From positions 1 through 17,598 of the forward strand of contig CAIKKO010000240.1 in the NCBI GenBank assembly GCA_903828025.1: a stretch of DNA of 17,598 nucleotides, in the 5' to 3' direction. The stretch is from an uncultured Sphingomonadales bacterium (lineage in GTDB: Bacteria > Pseudomonadota > Alphaproteobacteria > Sphingomonadales > Sphingomonadaceae). The first letter of the stretch is position 1. The number at the start of each line of letters is the position of its first letter. Under the pieces are notes generated by a model. It was not told where the DNA came from and ran no database searches. It worked only from the letters and a program-made list of their open reading frames with translations. The position numbers and the translations under genes are program-made. Of the stretch, positions 1-6,061 are shown piece by piece.

Positions 1-559
1 CCATATCCGCCAGCCACTCCGGCGAGCCGACTGGCCGCCCCACGCTTTCAGCCTTGCGCAGCGCGGCATAAGTCAGCGCCTCGTCGAAATCCTCCCCCAG
101 GAACGCAGCAAAATCGCCGACCCGTTCGAGCGCGGGGGCAACCGCCACAACGCCGTCATCCGCTGCGGCCAGATGGGCGCGCGTGCTGGACCAGCGCCAG
201 TCCTCCGGTCGCGCCACGAGCCTCGCCCGCACGGGATTGAGCGCGATGTAGCGCAGCGCCGTGACCAGATGCGGCTCATCCATCGCGACCGAGCTGAACC
301 GCCCCTGCCACAGATGGCCCGTCACCCGCAGCCGGGCGTTGATATAGCCGGTGTAGTGACGGTGGACGTAGCGAAAGGTCCGGCGGAGGCCATCCTCGTC
401 CGAGGGTACCGCGACGATGTGGACGTGGTTTGGCATCAGGCAATAAGACCAGATCGCCACTTGCGAACGGGTTGCCGCTTCGGCGAGCAGATCGAGGTAC
501 AGTTCGTAGTCACCGTCCTCGAAGAAGGTCCGTTCGCGCCGATTCCCACGCTGGGTCAC
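1..559 (-). pseudogene. REP-associated tyrosine transposase (RAYT, Y1/HUH), 5'-truncated and running off the window
   Basis: The minus strand is open from about 559 to the window edge. It reads VTQRGNRRERTFFEDGDY, then MPNHVHIV with the HUH metal-binding His-x-His, then HYTGYIN with the likely nucleophile Tyr, then GHLWQGRF and ALNPVRARLV. This is the standard motif order of the TnpA_REP/IS200-like family, single-strand endonucleases tied to REP palindromes. Family members begin with about 15-20 residues ending in HHVTQRGN. Here an in-frame TGA lies at 569-571, and the residues between it and VTQRGN (WFR) do not match, so the N-terminus is lost. GTG at 559 is the only plausible remaining start in the immediate area. 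The C-terminus lies outside the window. No REP palindrome cluster is visible nearby. Identity is firm; whether the remnant is active is unknown, probably not. Confidence 0.85.
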
Positions 560-568
560 GCGAAACCA

Positions 569-1050
569 TCATTCAACTCTAAAATAGCTCTCCGGCGCTG
601 CAGAGTTCGGGAATTTAATAAAGCCCGCCTCAGATTCATCATTATTGTATATTATTCTAAGAAGAACATAGCCGCTTTCAAGACCACCACACATTTTAGA
701 TCCGCTGCAGGACAACTCAATTGCATTTACATTCACCTTTTTTGCTGAAAATCCAGCACAATTTGGCTTTTTTTTGAATTTAGAAATACGAAATCGCCCA
801 TTATCGTACATCCATCAAATTTCTTCGAATTTATCAGCAAATATGGATTCAGGTATAATGACGAATTTATTCCGTTGTTTCTTGTAATTACAAACCGATC
901 TCCCGCTACGAAAAAACTATCAGATCCGTCTTTTGACACAAACTCCACAACATCATCTCGATTTAGATATCTTACGGCAATAAAAATACCAAAAAGAGTG
1001 ATTGTTAGTATAAAGAAAAAAATCGCGATTCGCGATTTATCTCCCGTTAC
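569..1050 (-). pseudogene. Remnant of an AT-rich membrane-anchored protein gene, frameshifted, 5' end removed at the IS border
   Basis: Two overlapping minus-strand frames make one plausible protein. The upstream frame has a basic segment, one strong hydrophobic helix (IAIFFFILTITLFGIF) and a polar domain with VEFVSKDGSDSFFVAGDRF; it stops at 733. The downstream frame takes over at the A8 run (768-775) and continues through KPNCAGFSAKKV and IIYNNDESEAGF to a TGA at 569-571. Joined, this is a single-pass protein of about 160 residues with an external domain. I do not recognise the family. There is no usable start codon between the IS edge (about 1050) and the helix. The longer open frame begins with ATG at 1149 inside the IS left end, which is probably accidental. 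GC content is far below that of both flanks, which suggests horizontal origin. Confidence 0.5.
768..775 (-). other. A8 homopolymer / possible -1 slippery site
   Basis: On the minus strand the upstream frame reads TCA AAA AAA AGC. This contains A AAA AAA in the right phase for a -1 shift, after which the next codon is AAG and the second frame (KPNCAGF...) follows. The site could be a slippage or programmed frameshift signal, an indel mutation, or a homopolymer sequencing error. The sequence alone cannot decide between them. Confidence 0.4.
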
Positions 1051-1057
1051 GGTGATG

Positions 1058-1074
1058 GTGTGGACGGCGCTCTG
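1058..1074 (+). repeat. Left subterminal inverted repeat of the IS1111-group element
   Basis: GTGTGGACGGCGCTCTG matches the reverse complement of 2424-2440 at 15 of 17 positions, with an uninterrupted TGGACGGCGC core. It lies about 90 bp upstream of the transposase start. Confidence 0.8.
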
Positions 1075-1149
1075 TTGAGGCTTTGATTCGCGATGCGCGA
1101 ACCTCCACGGTGTGACTGTCAAAGGTCTACCAAGAGGAGCGCCATCCAC

Positions 1150-2187
1150 ATGAGCAAGCTATCACCGGACATGTCGCGTGTCACCCGCATCGGCCTCGAT
1201 CTAGCCAAGCACGTGTTCCAGGTCCACGCCATCGACGCTGCCGGCATCGAACTCGACAAGCGCGCAATCCGGCGGGGCAAACTGATCGCCTATTTCGCCG
1301 CGTTGCCGCCGTGCACCATCGGCATGGAGGCATGCAGTTCGTCGCACCACTGGGCCCGCCAGCTCGAAGCGCTGGGCCATAAGGTCATGCTGATCCCGCC
1401 GATCTACGTAAAACCTTTCGTGCGCCGGCAGAAGACCGATGCCGCCGATGCCGCCGCGATCTGCGAGGCAATGGGGCGGCCGGGCATGCGCTGCGTTCCG
1501 GTGCGCACCATCGAGAACCAGGCCGCCAAGATGGTCCATTCGGTGCGCGAGACGCTGAGCGGCCAGCGCACGCAGCTGATGAACGCCCTGCGCGGCCATC
1601 TTGCCGAAGTCGGCGTGATCGCGGCGCAAGGGCACCAGCACGTCCGCAAACTGGCCGCGCTGGTCGAAGAGAGCTGCGCACACATCCCGGCCTGCGTGCG
1701 CGCCGCGCTGATGCCGCTGGTCGATCGCCTTGCCGACATCGAGGCGGCGCTGTCAGCGATCGACAAGCGGATCGCCGCTGAGGCCAAGGCCGATGCCGAC
1801 GCCCGCTTGTTGATGACGATCCCCGGAGTTGGCCCGATCAAGGCCTCGGCTATCGTCGCGACCATCGGCGAGCAGGGCATCCATCAGTTTACCGGCGCGA
1901 AGAACTTCGCGGCATGGCTGGGCCTCACTCCAGGACAGAATTCCAGCGGCGGCAAGCAGCGCATGGGGCGCATCACCAAGATGGGTGACCGATACTTGCG
2001 CAAGCTGTTCGTCGTGGGCGCTCACACCGTACTGATCCACGCCGACAAACACGACGACCGCATGCGGGCATGGGCGAAGGAGCTCAAGGCAACCAAGAAG
2101 ATCAAGCTCGCCGCCGTCGCGCTCGCCAACAAGACCGCGCGCATTGTCTACGCCGTGCTCGCCACGCAAAAGCCTTACGCCGCCTGA
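1150..2187 (+). CDS. IS110-family transposase (IS1111 group), 345 aa
   Basis: This recombinase catalyses RNA-guided insertion of its own element. The N-terminal RuvC-like DEDD domain shows RIGLDLAKHVFQVH (Asp17), GMEACSSSHHWA (Glu60) and RRQKTDAADAAAI (Asp97/Asp100). A helical linker follows. The C-terminal Tnp_20 domain has the helix-hairpin-helix-like LLMTIPGVGPIKASA and then AWLGLTPGQNSSGGK, whose Ser265/Ser266 holds the catalytic serine of the family. It ends GRITKMGDRYLRKLFV. The start at ATG 1150 is chosen because GAGGAG lies 11 nt upstream and the protein then begins just before the conserved domain; ATG 1171 is an alternative. An upstream in-frame start at 1093 adds residues not typical of the family. 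Length is normal, with no frameshift, so it is probably intact. Confidence 0.93.
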   Translation: MSKLSPDMSRVTRIGLDLAKHVFQVHAIDAAGIELDKRAIRRGKLIAYFAALPPCTIGMEACSSSHHWARQLEALGHKVMLIPPIYVKPFVRRQKTDAADAAAICEAMGRPGMRCVPVRTIENQAAKMVHSVRETLSGQRTQLMNALRGHLAEVGVIAAQGHQHVRKLAALVEESCAHIPACVRAALMPLVDRLADIEAALSAIDKRIAAEAKADADARLLMTIPGVGPIKASAIVATIGEQGIHQFTGAKNFAAWLGLTPGQNSSGGKQRMGRITKMGDRYLRKLFVVGAHTVLIHADKHDDRMRAWAKELKATKKIKLAAVALANKTARIVYAVLATQKPYAA

Positions 2188-2423
2188 CGCTGCCAGCGGC
2201 AGCAGCCAGGCGACAACCTATCGAGGGTGCTTCGATGTGATGAACTAACCGGACATCTTCGGATGGGCACGAGCACATGTCAGTGCCAACAGCACGCTAC
2301 GGTGATAGGTCGCCATCCGAACAGCGGACAACCATCAGGGCTACGGGGCAAACAACCCCGAACAACAAGCCGTAGACATGACCGCACCCGCCTACTTCAT
2401 TACTCAAAAATTACCCTTGATCG
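2188..2423 (+). ncRNA. Putative bridge/seek RNA region in the 3' end of the IS
   Basis: There are about 236 bp without a credible gene between the transposase stop and the right inverted repeat. In the IS1111 group the guide RNA that pairs with target and donor DNA is known to be encoded in this 3' non-coding end; in the IS110 group it lies in the 5' end. The length and position fit. I did not fold the RNA and cannot name its two loops. Borders are those of the non-coding segment, not of a mapped transcript. Confidence 0.5.
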
Positions 2424-2440
2424 CAGGGCGCCGTCCAGAC
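2424..2440 (-). repeat. Right subterminal inverted repeat of the IS1111-group element
   Basis: CAGGGCGCCGTCCAGAC on the plus strand is the inverted partner of 1058-1074. It ends about 3 bp before the point where the DadA-like frame breaks. Confidence 0.8.
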
Positions 2441-2443
2441 ATG

Positions 2444-2523
2444 ACATGGTGGCCGCGCTCGATCAGCGCGTGAGCTGTGGTAATGCCGGTGATCCCGGCG
2501 CCAATAACGGCGATATGCGACAT
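2444..2523 (-). pseudogene. DadA-like FAD-dependent amino-acid dehydrogenase, N-terminal fragment cut by the IS
   Basis: ATG at 2523 starts MSHIAVIGAGITGITTAHAL, followed by IERGHHV. This is the first beta-alpha-beta of an FAD-binding Rossmann fold (GxGxxG) typical of DadA/glycine-oxidase-like flavoproteins, which oxidatively deaminate D-amino acids or glycine. AGGAG at 2532-2536 sits 8 nt before the start. After about 27 codons the frame enters the IS right end, adds unrelated residues and stops at 2404-2406, giving a 39-residue product with no substrate domain. The expected continuation is absent on the far side of the IS. The glycine riboswitch upstream supports a role in glycine or D-amino-acid breakdown for the ancestral gene. 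The substrate cannot be told from this piece. Confidence 0.8.
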
Positions 2524-2555
2524 GAGCTGGGCTCCTGATGGGTGAAAGCGTCTGA

Positions 2556-2575
2556 GCCGGTCCTGCAAGACCGGC
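2556..2575 (-). promoter_or_regulatory. Perfect hairpin between glycine riboswitch and dadA-like start
   Basis: GCCGGTC and GACCGGC form a 7-bp GC-rich stem around a 6-nt loop. It lies just after the second aptamer and about 32 nt before the start codon. It is placed like an expression-platform element. There is no U-run after it on the minus strand, so it is not a classical intrinsic terminator; control of translation or a Rho-dependent mode is more likely. Confidence 0.5.
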
Positions 2576-2587
2576 GCGGCGTCATTT

Positions 2588-2812
2588 CCCCATCTCTGTC
2601 GCTTGTGCCTGAGAGCTTGACCGTTCCGGCATAACCCGCCTTGCGGGTAACCCTACTTCGGCTTTCTCCGTCGGCGGATAGCCGCAAGAAACGCGCCATC
2701 ACTCTCCAGAGTGTCAAGACCACACGGTTCCGGGTGCCTGAGAGTTTCCTGGGGGGTTGCTCCATCGGCGCCGGGGCGAAGCCAAGGCTTCCTCCGGACT
2801 CTCCCATGCGGT
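2588..2812 (-). promoter_or_regulatory. Tandem glycine riboswitch (two aptamers)
   Basis: Read on the minus strand, aptamer I (about 2808-2720) starts GGGAGAGTCCGG and has GCGCCGATGGAGCAA, then AACTCTCAGGCACCCGGAACC. Aptamer II (about 2713-2588) starts CTGGAGAGTGATGG and has CGCCGACGGAGAAAGCCG, then AGCTCTCAGGCACAAGCGAC and AGAGATGGGG. These are the paired conserved blocks of the gcvT/glycine riboswitch: GGAGAG, the CCGAnGGnGnAA-like block, and CTCTCAGGCA followed by GGAC/GACAGAG. The tandem layout is the common proteobacterial form, which usually activates glycine catabolism genes. It lies in the leader of the DadA-like fragment, so in this genome the switch now drives a broken gene. Confidence 0.93.
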
Positions 2813-2883
2813 CAATAAGACAGTGCTAGGAGGTTCTCCTTCTGGCTGGGGGCCGAACGGGCCGGTCTGAACGTGGTGGGCGT

Positions 2884-2906
2884 GGCTATGACAAAACGTG
2901 ATAGCC
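2884..2906 (-). terminator. Possible 3'-end hairpin of the tps operon
   Basis: GGCTATGAC and GTGATAGCC pair with one mismatch around a 5-nt loop, about 42 nt past the CHAT stop codon. There is no U-tract on the minus strand, so this is at best a weak or Rho-assisted terminator. The 2813-2947 gap holds nothing else I can support; a promoter for the riboswitch transcript must lie in or near it but is not recognisable. Confidence 0.3.
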
Positions 2907-2947
2907 GCATCGCACCACATCATTGTGCACCAGCGAAGGCGCGCCGT

Positions 2948-5900
2948 CTATTGCGAAATCGCGTGCTGCGCCATCTTGCCGGCGGTTGCGGTCGCGACCG
3001 GCTTGGCCGCATCGCCCACGATCACGAAAGCGGCCCAGTAGAACGGGTGCGAGGTCTGCGCGTCGTCCATCAGGTGCCCTTCGGCTTCCGCCAGCGCATC
3101 CCCGACGGACTGCCCTGCCCTGCCCCCGATCAGCCCGCTGATCAGCCGCCGGGTCGCATCAAAATCATCCGGCACAGGCCAGTGGCTCGCGATGACGGCG
3201 CGCGCACCCGCACCGGTGAAGGCGCGCACCAAACCGTCGAGCGCATAGTTGCCACCCGTCGTCACCCCCGCCTCGCGGCTGGCGGCGACGGTAGCCATCC
3301 CGGCGGTGTCGCAGGCGGACAGGATCACGAGATCGGCATCGAGCTTGAGATCGAAGATTTCGCGGAAGGTCAGCAGTCCGTCCGAACCGCTGGCACCAAA
3401 GCTCGTCACCAGCGCCGGGCGGGCGGGGCAATCCTTGCGGGGCGCGGATACGAGGCCGTGCGTGGCGAAATGGAGCACGCGGTACTGATCGAGCGCCGGA
3501 TCGGCGAGCAGCGCGGTGTCGGTGAAGCTGGCGCCGGTCCTGACCGCGCTCGTGCCGCCGATAGTCTTGGCGGCGAACAGCAGTTCATCGGGCTTCACCG
3601 GCCGCTGCCACACCGTGAGCGGCCAGTCGCAATTGTCCGCCTCCGCCGCCAAAGCCAGCGGCTTTTGCGGGGGCACTGCGTTGTTACCAAGGCCCAGATA
3701 AGGGCGCACCGCGCGCGACGGCGGGAGGTTGCGAATATCGAGGAAAGCGCGCGGACTGACCGCGATCGAAACGGACCGCCCGCGCCCGAGCCAGGCGATC
3801 CCTGTGAAATCGAAAGCATCGGCGTCGATATCGACCGTGCGGGCCTTGTAGGCCGCGATCCCGGCGTCGTCCGTGACGAGAACCGCCGGGGGCAGCTGGA
3901 GCATCGCCGCATCGGGCTCGAACACGAGGTGACGCACCCCGCCAATCTCCGCCGCCACCGGGCCGAACAAGGCCTTGTAGAGCGCGCGCGACCGGTCGAG
4001 ATCGAACGGACGGTTGACCGTCTTGCCCTTTTCGATCGTGACGATGCTGTTGCGGATCATCTGGACTTCGTGGGCAAGATTGGCGCGCGACAAACCGATC
4101 GGGAACAGGCGCGCCGACCCATGCACCGCGAACAGCGCATAGAGATCCGTGCCGACCGCAACGAGCTTGTAATAGGCCTCACCCGGACGAAGCGCCGCCT
4201 GCATCTCTGCCAGCGATACGCGCTGCGGCGCCAGCGCAGTATAACGCGGATAGGCCGAAAGCTTGGCGACGAGCTCGGTCTGCTCGCGGCGCAGTGCGGC
4301 CAGCGCGCCCTGCTGCTCCGCCCGCGCGGCAGTTTCCTCCGCAGTGGGGGCGGTGAGCGCGCCAAGCCGCGCGGCTTCGCCTTCCGCCCGCGCCACATCG
4401 CGGCTGCGTGCCAACGAGAGCCGGAACAGCGCCGCCGCCGCATCGTTGCCCTGCGCCAGCTGCCGCGCCAGGATCGCCTGGGTCTGCGCGACACCGGGCC
4501 GTTCCAGCACTTGGGCCGCCATGAAGGCTGCTGCGGCACTCGCCGACTGATCGTCGGTACTGCCCGCGAGCAGCGCAAAATAGGGGGCGAGCAGATCGCG
4601 CAAGGTCGTGCCGCTGTCGGGGATGGTCGCGCTCTGCTCCACCACTTCGGCAAACAAGCTCTGCGCGCCCGCGCGATCTCCCGCTTGCGCTAGAAACGCG
4701 GCCTTGCGCGCCTTGGCCGAAAGCACTGCGGGCGCTTGCGGGTAGGCCTGCGCCAATGCCGCGATCGCGCGGTCGAACCCGGCCTCGGCCTCGCCGCGTT
4801 TGCCGGCCGCCGCTGCCAGATTGGCCAGCTCGACGTCGATCTCCGCATCCAGCCAAATGATCGAGGCAACCTGCCCGCCGCGTACCGACCTGAGCCGCCG
4901 ACGCGCGGACGTGAAGCCGCTCACCGCGTCGGCCTGCCGCCCCTCCATCCGCGCAGCGGTCGCACCGATCGCCTGCGCCTGCGCGTCGAGAATCTCGGCC
5001 CGTTCCTCCCGCGTCAGCGCCGCACCAAACCGCTGGATGGCCGCACTGTCGCGATTGATGGCCTCAGCCAGAGGCACGTTGATCAAGCCTGCGGCAAGAT
5101 TCTGGTTGTCATAGATCGCGCTGACGGGATCAACGGGCTTCGCCAGTTCGGCAGCGGCTGCGGCAGGTTCGTGCTGGTTCAGCTGATTGATGGCGCGATA
5201 ATTGCGCAGCAGCCGCTGGGCGAGGCCGTCGCCCGGCAGCGCCACCGTCTCGCTATCGGCATAGAGCCGCGCGGCGGCCGCGAAGTTGGCCAGATTGGAC
5301 TGCTGAAGCCCCTCGTTGGCCAGCGCTTCGGCGCGCCCGGCGCGGTCTTCTTCGCCCGAGCCGCGGCGTTCGGCGAGCACTTCGAAGAAGGCGGCGGATT
5401 CGGCGAAGCTGCTGCCATTGTTGCGCAGATACCCCTCGCCGCGCACGCCGCGCGGATCGAGCAGCCCGGCCTGCAGGCGGGCAAACGCCGCCGCATCGGT
5501 CACTTCGGTCGTTGCAACCTTGATCTCGCCCTGAGCGGGCCGGTCGAGCGCCACGCTTGCCAGCGCCAGCTGCAGCGCCGTATCGTAGGCAGCGAGGCCT
5601 TCAACGAAATAGCTGATATCGCCGCGCCGCAGGGCATAGCGGCGATAGTCGAGCCCGCTTTTCGGATCGCGGCAGATCATCGCGCTCACCCCGCCCAGCG
5701 CCGTGATGCCAACGCGCCCGGCCGCGCCGCACACCCGCCCGGGGCCCGCCGAGGCTGGCGCGCCGACATCGGGGACGCTGTCCAGCGCCAGCGGCCGCTT
5801 CACCGCGATCAGCGTGCCCACCGCGCCCGCCGCGTCACGGCAGGACAGCGTATAGGCCCGGTCGAACATCGTCGAAAGCCGCGCATCAGACAGCGCGACT

Positions 5901-6061
5901 TGCGCCGAACAGACCACACCCGACGTCCCGACCCGAAAGCTGCTCCGCACCGAGACAGGCAAGGTTTGCGCGGCAAGTGGGGTCACGGGCAGCGCCATTG
6001 CGACCATCGCACCAACGGCCAAAAAAGCAGCCCATGGGGCCCGGATATGGTTGCGGTTCAT
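2948..6061 (-). CDS. Exported CHAT-domain (caspase-like) protein with helical/TPR-like repeats, 1037 aa
   Basis: This is the third gene of the tps operon. Residues 1-31 are a Sec signal peptide: Lys/Arg-poor basic start, hydrophobic core, cleavage after PLAA. Residues about 45-190 form an N-terminal domain with four cysteines (C51, C74, C111, C130), as in oxidised compartments. Residues about 195-600 are Ala-rich helical repeats resembling TPRs. The CHAT peptidase domain spans about 615-1025. It has HFATHGLV (catalytic His868), DLVILSACDTAG (catalytic Cys917), then IASHWPVPDDF and HPFYWAAFVIVGD. CHAT proteins belong to clan CD cysteine peptidases. Most known ones are cytoplasmic, such as the TPR-CHAT partner of type III-E CRISPR effectors, so export is notable. 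Its ATG overlaps the tpsA stop (ATGA). I infer a role in processing or quality control of the exoprotein; the substrate is unknown. Confidence 0.92.
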   Translation of the reverse strand: MNRNHIRAPWAAFLAVGAMVAMALPVTPLAAQTLPVSVRSSFRVGTSGVVCSAQVALSDARLSTMFDRAYTLSCRDAAGAVGTLIAVKRPLALDSVPDVGAPASAGPGRVCGAAGRVGITALGGVSAMICRDPKSGLDYRRYALRRGDISYFVEGLAAYDTALQLALASVALDRPAQGEIKVATTEVTDAAAFARLQAGLLDPRGVRGEGYLRNNGSSFAESAAFFEVLAERRGSGEEDRAGRAEALANEGLQQSNLANFAAAARLYADSETVALPGDGLAQRLLRNYRAINQLNQHEPAAAAAELAKPVDPVSAIYDNQNLAAGLINVPLAEAINRDSAAIQRFGAALTREERAEILDAQAQAIGATAARMEGRQADAVSGFTSARRRLRSVRGGQVASIIWLDAEIDVELANLAAAAGKRGEAEAGFDRAIAALAQAYPQAPAVLSAKARKAAFLAQAGDRAGAQSLFAEVVEQSATIPDSGTTLRDLLAPYFALLAGSTDDQSASAAAAFMAAQVLERPGVAQTQAILARQLAQGNDAAAALFRLSLARSRDVARAEGEAARLGALTAPTAEETAARAEQQGALAALRREQTELVAKLSAYPRYTALAPQRVSLAEMQAALRPGEAYYKLVAVGTDLYALFAVHGSARLFPIGLSRANLAHEVQMIRNSIVTIEKGKTVNRPFDLDRSRALYKALFGPVAAEIGGVRHLVFEPDAAMLQLPPAVLVTDDAGIAAYKARTVDIDADAFDFTGIAWLGRGRSVSIAVSPRAFLDIRNLPPSRAVRPYLGLGNNAVPPQKPLALAAEADNCDWPLTVWQRPVKPDELLFAAKTIGGTSAVRTGASFTDTALLADPALDQYRVLHFATHGLVSAPRKDCPARPALVTSFGASGSDGLLTFREIFDLKLDADLVILSACDTAGMATVAASREAGVTTGGNYALDGLVRAFTGAGARAVIASHWPVPDDFDATRRLISGLIGGRAGQSVGDALAEAEGHLMDDAQTSHPFYWAAFVIVGDAAKPVATATAGKMAQHAISQ

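Larger units (their letters stand above)
1051..2443 (+). mobile_element. IS110-family insertion sequence, IS1111 group
   Basis: One DEDD/Tnp_20 transposase lies between subterminal inverted repeats: left 1058-1074 (GTGTGGACGGCGCTCTG), right 2424-2440 (reverse complement GTCTGGACGGCGCCCTG). They match at 15 of 17 positions. IS1111-group elements are known to carry such repeats about 7 bp inside the left end and 3 bp inside the right end. That rule puts the ends near 1051 and 2443, about 1393 bp in all. The right estimate coincides with the point where the DadA-like reading frame is lost. The short left and long right (about 250 nt) non-coding ends also fit the IS1111 group. Exact ends need an empty site or a second copy. 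Confidence 0.85.

Noticed and set aside
1021..1100. Palindromic TCGCGATTCGCGA-type words near the IS left end as REP elements for the RAYT
   Set aside because: They are short and few, with no GTAG/REP-like head and no paired array. They could be chance.
1093..1149. Upstream start for the IS110 transposase at 1093
   Set aside because: The added residues are unlike family N-termini, and ATG 1150 has a good ribosome-binding site.
2826..2842. AGGAG/CTCCT inverted words near the riboswitch promoter region
   Set aside because: The arm is only five bases, too short to claim an operator or terminator.
2873..4693. 606-codon plus-strand open frame
   Set aside because: It lies opposite the CHAT gene. 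The composition is Arg/His/Pro-rich with no domain, as expected for the antisense of GC-rich coding DNA, and there is no credible start signal.
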